Assembly: GCA_006739055.1 (NCBI GenBank)
Contig: AP019702.1
Location: forward strand, 5,667,388-5,731,387
Origin: Allostella vacuolata
GTDB taxonomy: Bacteria > Pseudomonadota > Alphaproteobacteria > ATCC43930 > Allostellaceae
Direction: 5' to 3'
DNA length: 64,000 bases
The position numbers and the translations under genes are program-made. Below are positions 33,380 through 42,453 of this stretch, one piece after another. Each line of letters starts with the position of its first letter. Position 1 is the first letter of the stretch. A model generated the notes under the pieces. The model was not told the DNA's origin and did not search any database. It saw nothing but the letters and a program-made list of their open reading frames with translations.

Positions 33380-34102
33380 ATGAACCGGATCCGCACGCGC
33401 CCCACCATCGGAATTACCCTCGATTCGGAGCAGCCCGGCGGCTACTCGAAGATGCCCTGGTATGCCCTGCGCGAGAATTACTGCTCGGCCGTGCGGGCGG
33501 CGGGTGGCCTGCCGATGCTGCTGCCGCACGAGCCGGACCAGGCCGAGGACTACCTGGACCGGATCCGGGGCCTCGTGATCACCGGCGGCGCATTCGACGT
33601 GGACCCCACCCTGTTCGGCGCCACCTCGCGCCATGCGACGGTGAAGACCAAGGATCGCCGCACCGCCTTCGAGCTGGCCGTCACCCGCGGCGCGCTGGCC
33701 CGCGGCATGCCCATCCTGGGCATCTGCGGCGGGCAGCAGTTGCTGGCGGTGATCCTGGGCGGCACACTGGTTCAGCATATCCCGGACGAGGTGCCGGGTT
33801 CTCTCGCCCACGAGCAGCCGAACCCCCGGACCGAGCCCGGCCATATCGTCCGGGTCGCGCGCGACACCCTGCTGCACCGGATCGTCGGAGCCGACGAGCT
33901 GCCGGTCAACAGCGCCCACCACCAGGCCGTGAAGTCGGTCCCGGCGGGCGTGGTGGTCGATGCGGTGGCACCCGACGGAGTCATCGAGGGGATCGAGGAC
34001 CCGAGCCAGCGCTTCTGCCTGGGGGTCCAGTGGCATCCGGAATACGACATCAGCGCGGGCGACGCGAAGATTTTTGCCGCCTTCGTCGATGCGGCCGGCT
34101 GA
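33380..34102 (+). CDS. Class I glutamine amidotransferase-like hydrolase (PuuD / gamma-Glu-GABA hydrolase family)
   Basis: A 240-residue protein of the peptidase C26 / PuuD family. The triad is Cys116 in GICGGQQ and His219/Glu221 in QWHPEYD. The N-terminal 'PTIGITLDSEQPGG' and 'GLVITGGAFDVDPTLFG' match PuuD-like hydrolases, which cut gamma-glutamyl amides such as gamma-glutamyl-GABA in putrescine breakdown. Given the gamma-glutamyl-amide enzymes elsewhere in the window, its substrate could be related, but no puu genes are next to it. The start at 33380 is the first ATG after the hairpin. The next gene starts 10 bp downstream. Confidence 0.85.
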   Translation: MNRIRTRPTIGITLDSEQPGGYSKMPWYALRENYCSAVRAAGGLPMLLPHEPDQAEDYLDRIRGLVITGGAFDVDPTLFGATSRHATVKTKDRRTAFELAVTRGALARGMPILGICGGQQLLAVILGGTLVQHIPDEVPGSLAHEQPNPRTEPGHIVRVARDTLLHRIVGADELPVNSAHHQAVKSVPAGVVVDAVAPDGVIEGIEDPSQRFCLGVQWHPEYDISAGDAKIFAAFVDAAG

Positions 34103-34111
34103 GCCCGGCCG

Positions 34112-34987
34112 ATGACCGAGACACCCGCGAAGGGCGACCGGATCGCCAAGGTGCTGGCACGCGCCGGCCTGTGCTCGCGCCGGGATGCCGAGCGCTGGAT
34201 CGCCGAGGGCCGGGTCCGGGTCAATGGCCGCCTGCTCGACACGCCGGCCTGCGTGGTCACCGAGAAGGACCAGATCGTGGTCGACGGCAAACCCCTGCCG
34301 GCCGCCGACCGTACCCGGCTCTGGCGCTTCCACAAGCCGGCGGGGGTTGTCACCACCCACCGCGACCCGCAGGGCCGCCCGACCCTGTTCGACATCCTGC
34401 CCCCGGAGCTGCCGCGGGTCGTGTCCGTCGGCCGGCTCGACCTCAACAGCGAGGGGTTGATCCTTCTCACCAACGATGGCGCCCTGGCACGCCGGCTGGA
34501 GCTGCCCTCGACCGGCTGGATCCGGCGCTACCGCGTGCGGCTGCACGGCATCGTCGACCCGGGCCTCCTTGCGACCCTGGAAGCCGGCGTCACCGTCGAC
34601 GGCATCGTCTACGGCCCGATCCGCGCGGTCCTCGACGGGCAGAAGGGGGAGAACGCGTGGCTGACCGTCAGCCTGCGGGAAGGAAAGAACCGGGAGATTC
34701 GCCGGGTGATGGAGCATCTGGGCTACATCACCAGCCGGCTCATCCGCGTCGCCTACGGCCCGTTCCAGCTGGGCGAGCTGGAGCGCGGCGCTGCCGCCGA
34801 AGTCACCGGCAAGGTGCTGCGCGACCAGCTCGGCGCGACCGCCGAGGATGTGCTGGAAAAGACGGTCCGCCCGCCTGCTGCGCGCGGGCCCACGCCTCAG
34901 ACGGCCGCCTCGCGCCCGCCGCGATCCCGGCCGAACGAGACGGGCACGCCCGAGACAGGCAGGCCGCGGCGCCGCACCGGCGCATGA
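34112..34987 (+). CDS. Pseudouridine synthase, RluB/RsuA family
   Basis: A 291-residue rRNA-modifying enzyme. An S4 RNA-binding domain (about 8-65, 'IAKVLARAGLCSRRDAERWI') is followed by the catalytic core with Asp110 in GRLDLNSEGLILLTNDG. The conserved 'NREIRRVMEHLGY' follows. A charged, disordered-looking tail of about 45 residues ends the protein. The family acts on 23S (RluB, RluE, RluF) or 16S (RsuA) rRNA; linkage to rsmD is common in Alphaproteobacteria. It overlaps rsmD by four bases. Confidence 0.9.
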   Translation: MTETPAKGDRIAKVLARAGLCSRRDAERWIAEGRVRVNGRLLDTPACVVTEKDQIVVDGKPLPAADRTRLWRFHKPAGVVTTHRDPQGRPTLFDILPPELPRVVSVGRLDLNSEGLILLTNDGALARRLELPSTGWIRRYRVRLHGIVDPGLLATLEAGVTVDGIVYGPIRAVLDGQKGENAWLTVSLREGKNREIRRVMEHLGYITSRLIRVAYGPFQLGELERGAAAEVTGKVLRDQLGATAEDVLEKTVRPPAARGPTPQTAASRPPRSRPNETGTPETGRPRRRTGA

Positions 34988-35547
34988 GCCTGCGCATCTC
35001 CGGCGGTCGCCACCGCGGCCGCCCCCTGCAGGCCATGGAGGGGCTGCAGGTGCGGCCGACCGGCGCACGCGCCAGGGAGGCGGCGTTCGACATCCTCGCC
35101 CATGGCGCACCGGCGGCGTTCCGCCGTCTGCGAGATGCGGAGGTTCTCGACGCATTCGCCGGTACGGGGGCGCTCGGCCTGGAGGCGCTGTCGCGCGGCG
35201 CGGCACGCGCAACCTTCATCGAGAAGGACCGGGCGGCGGTCGACCTCTTGCGGGCCAATGCAGAGCGCCTGGGCGAAGGGGCAAGGAGCCATGTGATCCC
35301 GGGCGACGCCACGCGGCCGCCGCCGGCCGCAAGGCCCGTGGACATCGCCTTCCTCGATCCCCCCTACGGCGAGGGGCTGGCGCCGCTCGCCCTGGTCGCG
35401 CTGGCCGAGGCGGGATGGCTGGCAACGGGCTCGGTCGCCATGGTCGAAACCGCTGCCGCGGACGGCTTCACCGCCCCGGCAGGCTTTCGGCTGATCGACC
35501 AGCGCCGCTACGGCAAGGCGGCGATTACGTTCCTGGTCCGCGAATAG
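34984..35547 (+). CDS. rsmD: 16S rRNA (guanine966-N2)-methyltransferase RsmD
   Basis: A 187-residue SAM-dependent methyltransferase. It starts with the RsmD signature 'MSLRISGGRHRGRPL' and 'VRPTGARAREAAFDIL', then motif I 'VLDAFAGTGALGLEALSRGA' and the catalytic 'IAFLDPPYGEG'. The ATG overlaps the upstream TGA. Its end is 3 bp from the convergent cytochrome gene. Confidence 0.93.
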   Translation: MSLRISGGRHRGRPLQAMEGLQVRPTGARAREAAFDILAHGAPAAFRRLRDAEVLDAFAGTGALGLEALSRGAARATFIEKDRAAVDLLRANAERLGEGARSHVIPGDATRPPPAARPVDIAFLDPPYGEGLAPLALVALAEAGWLATGSVAMVETAAADGFTAPAGFRLIDQRRYGKAAITFLVRE

Positions 35548-35550
35548 CGG

Positions 35551-36363
35551 TCAGCAGGGCGCTCCGCCCGCGCACAGCTTGCGCTGCTTCATGGACGACA
35601 GGTAGTTGACGATGGCGGTGCGGTCGTCGGCCGGAAGATGGCCGAAGCTCGGCATCTTGCTGCGCGCCCGATAGCTCTCCGGCGCGGCGATGAACGCCAG
35701 CATGTGCCGGGTCGTCCAGTATTCCGTGATGTTCTTCGGGACGTTCAGCTCGGGCCCGGTATTTCCGCCGATCAGGTTGACGGAATGGCAGGGCATGCAG
35801 TTCTGCACGAACAGGCGAAATCCCTTCTGGGCCTGGCCGGACGCCCGGGCCGGGGGCGATGCGCCGCCGTAACGGGCGTCGAACGAGGCCACCGAAAGAT
35901 GGGCCAGCTTGTAGGGCCAGCGGTAGTGCGGGTCGTCAGGGGCCACGCCCGGCCATACAAGGTAGTAGGGCTCCGGCGTCAGCATCGTCCGTCCCTTCGG
36001 GAAGGGCTCCCAGGGATCGTTCGCCGGCCGGTCCAGGTCGCGGGTCGCAACCACGCCTTCGCCGGCCAGGGCCCTGGCCAGATCCATCGACGGGGCGTAG
36101 CCGTCGACCGCGGTCAGCACCAGCTCGGCGCCCTCCGCCGCCCAGGCCTCGACCTCCGGCCAGGCCTTCCGCAGCAGCTGGGCCAGCGGATAGCCCTCGT
36201 AGCGCTTGGCCTTCTTGTAGACCGGGTCGTCCACCGTCACCGTCACCGGCTCGATCGACTTGATCAGCTCGGAAATGGCGACCGGCGGGGCCGCGGGCTC
36301 CGCCCGCGCCGGAACCGTGATCGACAGCAGGGCAATCAGGATGGCGGCGCAGCGGGTCATCAC
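35551..36363 (-). CDS. Exported c-type cytochrome fused to a sulfite-oxidase-fold-like N-terminal domain
   Basis: A 270-residue periplasmic protein: signal peptide 1-21 (cut after ARA), an N-terminal domain of about 135 residues, then a class I cytochrome c with CMPCH at 189-193 and probable Met ligand near 232 (RSKMPSFG). The N-terminal part ('YPLAQLLRKAWP', 'LTAVDGYAPSMDL', 'PYYLVWPGV') recalls the oxidoreductase molybdopterin-binding fold, but it contains no cysteine, so the molybdenum ligand is missing and it probably does not bind Mo in the usual way. Two cysteines end the chain (KLCAGGAPC). Function unknown; an electron carrier that docks a partner through the degenerate domain is a reasonable guess. 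Confidence 0.8.
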   Translation of the reverse strand: MMTRCAAILIALLSITVPARAEPAAPPVAISELIKSIEPVTVTVDDPVYKKAKRYEGYPLAQLLRKAWPEVEAWAAEGAELVLTAVDGYAPSMDLARALAGEGVVATRDLDRPANDPWEPFPKGRTMLTPEPYYLVWPGVAPDDPHYRWPYKLAHLSVASFDARYGGASPPARASGQAQKGFRLFVQNCMPCHSVNLIGGNTGPELNVPKNITEYWTTRHMLAFIAAPESYRARSKMPSFGHLPADDRTAIVNYLSSMKQRKLCAGGAPC

Positions 36364-36366
36364 GGG

Positions 36367-36984
36367 TCACCCGAGGGTTGGTTCGTCGTCGGCGATTGGC
36401 GATCGGCTGGCGGCGGCCGGTGCCGGTGCGGCTCCCTTGGCAACACCGACCAGCGCCGGCCGCAGCAGCCGGTCGTGCATGACCCAGCCGGCTTGCAGGC
36501 ATTGGACCACGGTGCCGTTCGGCTTGCCGGAGCCCGGCACTTCGAACATCGCCTGGTGTCTGTTGGGGTCGAACGGCACGTCGATCGGCGCAATCCGTTC
36601 GATCCCGTGCCGGCCGAACGCCGCCAGCAGCTCCCGCTCGGTCAGTTCGACGCCTTCGACGAAGCTGCGGACCGCGTCGTCGCTGCGGGCGTCGGGCGGC
36701 AGGGCATCCAGCGCCCGGCGCAGGTTGTCGCCGACCGGCAGCATGTCGCGGGCAAGGTTGGTGGCGGCATATTTCGCCACGTCCTGCCGTTCCCGCTCCC
36801 CGCGGCGACGGATGTTCTCGGCCTCGGCGACGGCGCGCAGATACTGGTCCTTCAGGCTTGCGATCTCGGCCTCGAGCTCGGCCAGGCGCGACTGCTCGCC
36901 GGGCATGGCTGCGGTTTCGCCCTCGATCGCGCTGTCGTTGGCGGGCGCGGGCCGCTCGGCCGGATCTTGATTCGAAGCGTTCAT
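36367..36984 (-). CDS. grpE: Nucleotide exchange factor GrpE
   Basis: A 205-residue co-chaperone of DnaK. A long coiled-coil (about 34-75, 'LAELEAEIASLKDQYLRAVAEAENIRRRGERE') leads to the beta domain with 'PFDPNRHQAMFEVPG' and 'GTVVQCLQAGWVMHDRLLRPALVGV', all typical. The ATG at 36984 has AAAGG 6 bp upstream; an earlier ATG overlaps hrcA. It follows hrcA by 14 bp, the usual hrcA-grpE pair, so heat-shock control is expected. Confidence 0.95.
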   Translation of the reverse strand: MNASNQDPAERPAPANDSAIEGETAAMPGEQSRLAELEAEIASLKDQYLRAVAEAENIRRRGERERQDVAKYAATNLARDMLPVGDNLRRALDALPPDARSDDAVRSFVEGVELTERELLAAFGRHGIERIAPIDVPFDPNRHQAMFEVPGSGKPNGTVVQCLQAGWVMHDRLLRPALVGVAKGAAPAPAAASRSPIADDEPTLG

Positions 36985-36998
36985 GAAACCTTTCCAGA

Positions 36999-38057
36999 TC
37001 AACCGATAATACGCCCTATCACCTTGGCCGTGTAATCGACCATCGGAATGATGCGAGCGTAATTGATACGCGTGGGGCCGATGACGCCGATCGCGCCGAC
37101 GATCTGTTCGCGGCTGTTGCGATATGGCGCGATCACCACCGAGCAGCCGGTGTTGGCGAACAGATTATGCTCCGCCCCGATGAAAATCTGTACGCCCTCA
37201 CCGATCTGGGTGGCGTCGAGAAGGCGCAGCATCGAATCCTTCGCCTCCAGCATCTCGAAGAGGGTCCGGATCTTCTCCAGATCCTCGATGGCAGTGACGT
37301 TGCCCAGCAGGTTCGACTGGCCGCGAACGATCAGTGCGCCCTCGCTGCGGCTGCCGGTCCAGGTGGCGAGGCCGGCCGCGACCACCCGGCTTGCCAGTTC
37401 GTCGAGCTGGCTGCGGTGGTTCTCGAGCTCGCTGGTGATCTCGTTCTTCGCTTCCTCGATGGTCCGGCCACTCAGGCGGGCGTTCAGGTAGTTGCCGGCG
37501 CGGACCAGCGCCGACGGCGGCATGCCGACCGGAACCTCGACGATGCGGTTCTCGACCAGCCCATCCTCGGTCACCATCACCACCAGCGCCCGGCCGGGGC
37601 CGAGATGAACGAACTCGATATGGCGCAGCGAGCGCTCCACCTTCGGGGCGAACACCACCCCGGCGCAGCGCGACAACCCCGACAGCAGCTCGGTCGCCTC
37701 TTCGAGGACCTGCCCGACGCTGCGGCCGGAGGCGCTGCAGCGTCCGTCGATGTTGCGGCGCTCGTCCTCGCTCAGCCGACCCAGCTCCAGCAGGCCGTTG
37801 ACGAACAGGCGCACGCCCGCTTCGGTCGGCAGGCGCCCGGCCGAGGTGTGCGGCGCGAACAGCAGCCCGGCATCCTCCAGGTCCGCCATGACATTGCGGA
37901 TGGTCGCCGGCGACAGTTGCTGACCGAGGCGGCGGGCGATCGTCCGGGATCCGACCGGCTCGCCCGTCTCCATGTACGCGTCGACGATCAACCGGAAGAT
38001 CTCGCGCGAGCGCTCGTTCAGCTCCGTCACCATTCCGCTTCGGAACGGCTGCATCAT
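36999..38057 (-). CDS. hrcA: Heat-inducible transcription repressor HrcA
   Basis: A 352-residue repressor of groE/dnaK-type genes. It has an N-terminal winged helix ('SREIFRLIVDAYMETGEPVGSRTIARRLG'), a GAF-like domain and the C-terminal 'GVIGPTRINYARIIPMVDYTAKVIGRII'. HrcA binds CIRCE elements; I see none in its own upstream region. A good sigma-70-type promoter stands 31-59 bp before the ATG. An ATG at 38033 (MVTELNERS) is an alternative start close to the conserved N terminus. The gene is divergent from the epimerase gene. Confidence 0.95.
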   Translation of the reverse strand: MMQPFRSGMVTELNERSREIFRLIVDAYMETGEPVGSRTIARRLGQQLSPATIRNVMADLEDAGLLFAPHTSAGRLPTEAGVRLFVNGLLELGRLSEDERRNIDGRCSASGRSVGQVLEEATELLSGLSRCAGVVFAPKVERSLRHIEFVHLGPGRALVVMVTEDGLVENRIVEVPVGMPPSALVRAGNYLNARLSGRTIEEAKNEITSELENHRSQLDELASRVVAAGLATWTGSRSEGALIVRGQSNLLGNVTAIEDLEKIRTLFEMLEAKDSMLRLLDATQIGEGVQIFIGAEHNLFANTGCSVVIAPYRNSREQIVGAIGVIGPTRINYARIIPMVDYTAKVIGRIIG

Positions 38058-38087
38058 GAAAACCAGGCAAGGATCCGCACGTCGGCG

Positions 38088-38116
38088 AATCTAGGAACGA
38101 GGCAGCGAACGGTCAA
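38088..38116 (-). promoter_or_regulatory. Sigma-70-type promoter of hrcA-grpE
   Basis: On the minus strand: TTGACC (38116-38111), exactly 17 bp, TAGATT (38093-38088). That is 5 of 6 and 4 of 6 matches to consensus. Transcription would begin near 38080, about 23 bp before the hrcA start. Confidence 0.6.
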
Positions 38117-38173
38117 TGCACGGAACCTCCCAGCTCAGCTACCATGCCACCCAGCCAACCCGGGAGGAAAGAC

Positions 38174-39211
38174 TTGGATCACGACAAGACCGCCATACCG
38201 ATCGAAGGGGGCCGCTTCCTGATTGTCGGTGGCGCCAGCCTGGTCGGCTCCACGACCGCCGACCTGCTGCTCCGCAAGGGTGCCCGCGAGGTGGTCGTGC
38301 TCGACAACTTCGCCTTCGGGGCGGAAAGCGTGGTCGCCCATCTTCGCCAGGATCCGCGGGCGCGGATCGTCCGCGGTGACGTGATGCGCCTGCCGCAGCT
38401 CCTGGCTGCCAGCGAGGGCATGGACGGGGTGCTGCATCTGGCTGCGGCCATGTCGATCTCCATGGATGCCGATCCGTGGACCGGGCTCGACGTCAATATC
38501 CGCGGCGTGCAGAACATCCTGGAGGCGTGCCGGGCCAACCGGGTCCGCAAGCTGGTGTTTGCCTCCTCCAACGCCGTCTATGGCTACGGGCCGGGGGTGG
38601 CGGGCGATCTGGTCGAATCGACGCCGTTCCATTCGGTGGGGGCGCCGACCGGGGCCGTGATCTATGGCGCGTCCAAGATCATCGGCGAGCAGCTCTGCCG
38701 CGACGCATACCGTCGCCACGGTCTGGACTATGTGGTGCTGCGCTATTCCACCGTCTATGGCGAGCGTCAGCACTACCGTGCGGCCAACGCGCTCTACATC
38801 ATCGAGACTCTGGACCGGATCCGGCGGGGCGAGCGTCCGCGCGTCATCGGCGACGGCAGCGAGACCAAGCATTTCCTCTATGTCGGCGATGCCGCGCGGG
38901 CCAACGCCCGGGCCTTCGAGGCGGCAGCCAGCGACGTGGCGGTCAACATATCCGGCCCGGCCCCGGTCACGACCCTGGAGCTGGTCCGCCTGGTCACGCG
39001 CCTGGCCGGCAGCGACCTGGTGCCCGAGCATGTCGAACCACAGGCCGGTCGCGTGCGGCTGACCTCGGGCGGTGCTTTCCGGATCGACCATTCGGCGGCG
39101 CTGCGGGCGATCGGCTGGGCACCGGAAACCCCCATGGAGGAAGGGCTGGCGCGCCTCATCCGCTGGCGGGACGCTGCGGCCGGGCTGGACGCGGGCGGGG
39201 CCGACGCGTAG
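38174..39211 (+). CDS. NAD-dependent epimerase/dehydratase (extended SDR family)
   Basis: A 345-residue nucleotide-sugar epimerase/dehydratase-like protein. The NAD-binding glycines are in VGGASLVGS (residues 18-26), then 'HLAAAMSI' and the catalytic Tyr164-x3-Lys168 in IYGASK, with '[10 protein letters not shown]' after it. It resembles UDP-glucose 4-epimerase-type enzymes, but the sugar cannot be told. The start is TTG at 38174: it is preceded by GGAGG at 6-bp spacing, while no ATG lies in a sensible place (the open frame has an ATG at 38144 without a ribosome-binding site). It sits between hrcA and rph, which are commonly neighbours. Confidence 0.85.
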   Translation: MDHDKTAIPIEGGRFLIVGGASLVGSTTADLLLRKGAREVVVLDNFAFGAESVVAHLRQDPRARIVRGDVMRLPQLLAASEGMDGVLHLAAAMSISMDADPWTGLDVNIRGVQNILEACRANRVRKLVFASSNAVYGYGPGVAGDLVESTPFHSVGAPTGAVIYGASKIIGEQLCRDAYRRHGLDYVVLRYSTVYGERQHYRAANALYIIETLDRIRRGERPRVIGDGSETKHFLYVGDAARANARAFEAAASDVAVNISGPAPVTTLELVRLVTRLAGSDLVPEHVEPQAGRVRLTSGGAFRIDHSAALRAIGWAPETPMEEGLARLIRWRDAAAGLDAGGADA

Positions 39212-39252
39212 TTTCCGCCGCCAAATCCCACATCCGACCAAGGAATCCCGAG

Positions 39253-39972
39253 ATGCGTCCATCCGGCCGCGCAGCCGACGCGTTGCGTGCCATCCGCCTG
39301 GAGCCCGGCTTCTCGAAGCACGCCGAGGGTTCCTGCCTCGCCCGCTTCGGCGATACGCACGTGCTGTGTACCGCCTCGATCGAGGAGAAGGTCCCGCCCT
39401 TCCTGCGCAACAGCGGCAAGGGCTGGGTGACGGCCGAGTACGGCATGCTGCCGCGCTCGACCCACACCCGCACCGACCGCGAGGCCGCGCGCGGCAAGCA
39501 GTCCGGCCGCACCCAGGAGATCCAGCGCCTGATCGGCCGTTCGCTGCGTGCCGTCGTCGACCTGACGGCGCTGGGCGAGCGGCAGATCAAGATCGACTGC
39601 GACGTCCTGCAGGCCGACGGCGGCACCCGCACGGCGGCCGTCACCGGTTCCTGGGTGGCCCTGGCCATCGCCTGCCGCGGCCTGGTTGCCGCCGGCAAGC
39701 TTCCGGCATCGCCGATCCGCAACGGGGTCGCCGCCATCTCCTGCGGCATCTACAAGGGCACTCCGGTCCTCGACCTCGACTACCTGGAGGATTCCGCGGC
39801 GGAAACCGATGCCAACTTCGTGCTGACGGACGAGGGCCGGATCGTCGAGGTCCAGGGAACCGCGGAAGGGGCACCGTTCGACGAGGACGAACTGCTGGCC
39901 CTGCTGCGCCTGGCGCGCAAGGGCATCGGCGAACTGGCCCAGCACCAGCAGCGGGCGCTCGAGGCGGCCTGA
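39253..39972 (+). CDS. rph: Ribonuclease PH
   Basis: A 239-residue phosphorolytic 3'-5' exoribonuclease that trims tRNA 3' ends. Typical motifs: '[17 protein letters not shown]', '[18 protein letters not shown]', '[22 protein letters not shown]' and '[19 protein letters not shown]'. The start at 39253 matches the conserved family N terminus. The stop shares a base with the rdgB start. Confidence 0.96.
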   Translation: MRPSGRAADALRAIRLEPGFSKHAEGSCLARFGDTHVLCTASIEEKVPPFLRNSGKGWVTAEYGMLPRSTHTRTDREAARGKQSGRTQEIQRLIGRSLRAVVDLTALGERQIKIDCDVLQADGGTRTAAVTGSWVALAIACRGLVAAGKLPASPIRNGVAAISCGIYKGTPVLDLDYLEDSAAETDANFVLTDEGRIVEVQGTAEGAPFDEDELLALLRLARKGIGELAQHQQRALEAA

Positions 39973-40595
39973 TGGCGCGGCGCTTCGACACCGGAACGGG
40001 GGGTGGCAGGCTGGTCATCGCCAGCCACAATCCGGGCAAGGTGCGAGAGATCGGCGAGCTGCTGCAGCCGTGGCGGGTGACGGTGGTGTCGGCGGGGAGC
40101 CTCGGCCTGCCGGAACCGGAAGAGACCGGAACCACCTTCGTCGCCAACGCCGAGCTGAAGGCCCATGCCGCGGCACAGGCAAGCGGCCTGCCGGCGCTCG
40201 CCGACGATTCCGGCCTGGAAGTCGCCGCCCTCGGCGGGGCCCCCGGCGTCTATTCGGCCCGCTGGGGCGGCCCGGCCAAGGATTTCGCCCATGCCATGGC
40301 CGAGGTCGAACGGCGCATGGCGGGCGCGGCCGACCGGTCGGCGCGCTTCGTCTGCGCGCTGACCCTGGCGTGGCCGGACGGCCATGCCGAGACCTTCCTC
40401 GGCACGGTCGACGGCACCCTGGTCTTCCCCCCACGCGGCGCGAGCGGCTTCGGCTACGACCCGATCTTCCGGCCGCTCGGGGCCGACCGGACCTTCGCCG
40501 AGATGGACCCCGAGTCGAAGCATCGGATCAGCCACCGCGCCGACGCCTTCCGCCGGCTCGTCGCCACATGCTTCGCCGGAGGGGCGGGCGGATGA
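39972..40595 (+). CDS. rdgB: XTP/dITP diphosphatase RdgB (HAM1 family)
   Basis: A 207-residue house-cleaning nucleotidase that removes XTP, dITP and ITP. It shows the substrate-binding '[16 protein letters not shown]', the catalytic '[24 protein letters not shown]' and '[12 protein letters not shown]', then '[13 protein letters not shown]'. It lies between rph and hemW with overlapping start and stop codons, the standard alphaproteobacterial order. Confidence 0.95.
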   Translation: MARRFDTGTGGGRLVIASHNPGKVREIGELLQPWRVTVVSAGSLGLPEPEETGTTFVANAELKAHAAAQASGLPALADDSGLEVAALGGAPGVYSARWGGPAKDFAHAMAEVERRMAGAADRSARFVCALTLAWPDGHAETFLGTVDGTLVFPPRGASGFGYDPIFRPLGADRTFAEMDPESKHRISHRADAFRRLVATCFAGGAGG

Positions 40596-41770
40596 CCGCG
40601 GCGGGGGACCCCACCGGGCTTGCGGTCTATGTCCACTGGCCGTTCTGCGTCTCCAAGTGCCCCTACTGCGACTTCAACAGCCATGTCCGCGAGCGCATCG
40701 ACGAGACGGCGTGGCAGGCCGCCTATGACCGGGCGATCGATGCGGCGGCGGACCGCACGCCGGGGCGCACCGTCACCAGCATCTTCTTCGGCGGTGGCAC
40801 GCCGTCGCTGATGGACCCGCGGACGGTGGCGGGCGTGCTCGACCGCATCGCCGCGCGCTGGGCCGTCGCCAAAGACGTCGAGGTGACGCTGGAAGCCAAT
40901 CCCGGCTCGGTCGAAGCGGCGCGCTTCGCCGGCTACCGGGCGGCCGGCGTGGGGCGGGTGTCGCTCGGCGTGCAGGCGCTCGACGATGCCGCCTTGCTGG
41001 GACTCGGGCGGCGCCACGACGCGGGCGAGGCGCTGGCGGCGCTGGAGCTGGCCGCCCGCATCTTCCCGCGCTGGTCCTTCGACCTGATCTATGCCCGCCC
41101 CGGCCATACGGTGGCGGCCTGGCGGGCCGAGCTGGGCCGGGCCCTCGCGCTGGCCGGTGACCATCTGTCCGTCTACCAGCTGACCATCGAGGCCGGCACC
41201 CGCTTCGCCACCCTGTTCGACCGGGGCGACCTGGTGCTGCCGGACGAGGATACCCAGGGCGCGCTCTACGAGGCGACGCAGGAACTCCTGACCGCGGCCG
41301 GAATGCCGGCCTACGAGATCTCCAACCACGCCCGCCCGGGCGGGGAAAGCCGCCACAACCTCGCCTACTGGCGCTACGGGGACTATGCCGGGATCGGTCC
41401 CGGCGGACACGGCCGCCTCTCTGCGGGCGGAGGCAAGGTCGCCACCCGGCAGAAGAAGGCGCCGGAGGCGTGGCTCGCCGCCGTGGCGGCCACCGGCGAC
41501 GGCATGGAGGAGATCCTGCCTCTCGATACCGCGGAGCGGCTGTCGGAACTGCTGATGATGGGCCTGCGCCTGGCGGAAGGCGTGCCGCTTGCCCGCATCG
41601 TCGAGGAGACCGGGCGCCCGCTCGACGACTGGATCCCGGCGGAGCGGACGGCGCGGCTCGTGCGGGGCGGCTTCGTGCAGCGGGACGATGTCCGGATCGT
41701 CGCGACCATTGCCGGGCGCCAGCGGCTGAACGCCGTTCTGTCCGCCCTGCTGGGTAGCGCCCCGGGATAG
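40592..41770 (+). CDS. hemW: Radical SAM heme chaperone HemW (coproporphyrinogen III oxidase-like)
   Basis: A 392-residue radical SAM protein. The [4Fe-4S] motif is C19-x3-C23-x2-C26 in [14 protein letters not shown], followed by '[12 protein letters not shown]' and '[32 protein letters not shown]'. HemW inserts heme into respiratory enzymes; it is often labelled an oxygen-independent coproporphyrinogen oxidase but lacks that enzyme's fourth cysteine arrangement. The ATG overlaps the rdgB stop. Confidence 0.93.
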   Translation: MTAAGDPTGLAVYVHWPFCVSKCPYCDFNSHVRERIDETAWQAAYDRAIDAAADRTPGRTVTSIFFGGGTPSLMDPRTVAGVLDRIAARWAVAKDVEVTLEANPGSVEAARFAGYRAAGVGRVSLGVQALDDAALLGLGRRHDAGEALAALELAARIFPRWSFDLIYARPGHTVAAWRAELGRALALAGDHLSVYQLTIEAGTRFATLFDRGDLVLPDEDTQGALYEATQELLTAAGMPAYEISNHARPGGESRHNLAYWRYGDYAGIGPGGHGRLSAGGGKVATRQKKAPEAWLAAVAATGDGMEEILPLDTAERLSELLMMGLRLAEGVPLARIVEETGRPLDDWIPAERTARLVRGGFVQRDDVRIVATIAGRQRLNAVLSALLGSAPG

Positions 41771-41828
41771 CGTGCGCTTCGGCCGGCCGGGCACGGAGGC
41801 GGGGCCCCCTCCAGCCCGCCGCAGCGTC

Positions 41829-42449
41829 CTATCGCTCGGGCGGCAGCCCGTGACCGGCCAGCCAGCCGCGGAGCGCCTCCGGGCCGCGGAAATGGTGCGC
41901 GTGGAAGCCGAGCGCCTCCGCCGCCTCGACGTTCCGGGGGGAATCGTCGATGAAGACCGAATCTTCCGGATCCAGGGCGAAGTCGAGGCATAGCCGGCGA
42001 AAGATCGCCGCGTCCGGCTTGATCAGGCCGACCTGGCCCGACACCAGGATGCCGCGGAAGCGGTCGAGGAACGGGAAGAGCGGCCGCGCCAGCGGCCAGG
42101 TCTCCGCCGACCAGTTCGTCAGGGCGAACAGCGGAACGCCGGCGGCATGCAGCTCCTCCAGGACGGCCACCGTGCCTTGGATCGGACCGTTCAGCATCTC
42201 CGGCCAGCGGGCGAAGAACGCCTCGACCATCGCGGCCTGACCGGGATGCCGGTCGATCAGCAGCCGGGCCGCCTCGGCGAACGGCCGCCCGCGGTCCTGC
42301 TCGCCGTTCCAGTCCCCGGTGCAGACCTCGGCCAGGAACCGCTCCATCTCCTCTTCCCGCTCGAAGAGCTTGCGGTAGAGGTGGCGCGGGTTCCAGTCGA
42401 TCAGCACGCCACCCAGGTCGAAGACGACGGTCGTGGGCGATCGCGCCAT
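41829..42449 (-). CDS. HAD-superfamily hydrolase, YihX-like
   Basis: A 206-residue haloacid-dehalogenase-type phosphatase. Motif I is VVFDLGGVLIDWN with nucleophile Asp11. The second aspartate of DxD is a glycine here, as in YihX-like and other DLGGV/DLGNV members. Motif II is FALTNWS, motif III 'GLIKPDAAIF' (Lys), motif IV 'DSVFIDDSPRN'. Likely a sugar-phosphate or similar phosphatase. The start at 42449 follows the family N terminus; the longer open frame overlaps the lipoprotein gene upstream. It ends 58 bp from hemW (convergent). Confidence 0.87.
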   Translation of the reverse strand: MARSPTTVVFDLGGVLIDWNPRHLYRKLFEREEEMERFLAEVCTGDWNGEQDRGRPFAEAARLLIDRHPGQAAMVEAFFARWPEMLNGPIQGTVAVLEELHAAGVPLFALTNWSAETWPLARPLFPFLDRFRGILVSGQVGLIKPDAAIFRRLCLDFALDPEDSVFIDDSPRNVEAAEALGFHAHHFRGPEALRGWLAGHGLPPER

Positions 42450-42453
42450 GGGT

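Noticed and set aside
38058-38173. CIRCE element expected upstream of hrcA
   Set aside because: No TTAGCACTC-N9-GAGTGCTAA or near match is present; only a sigma-70-type promoter is found.
41771-41828. Hairpin-like GGAGGCGGGGCCCCCTCC between hemW and the HAD gene
   Set aside because: The arms meet without a loop and there is no T-run, so it is unlikely to act as a terminator.
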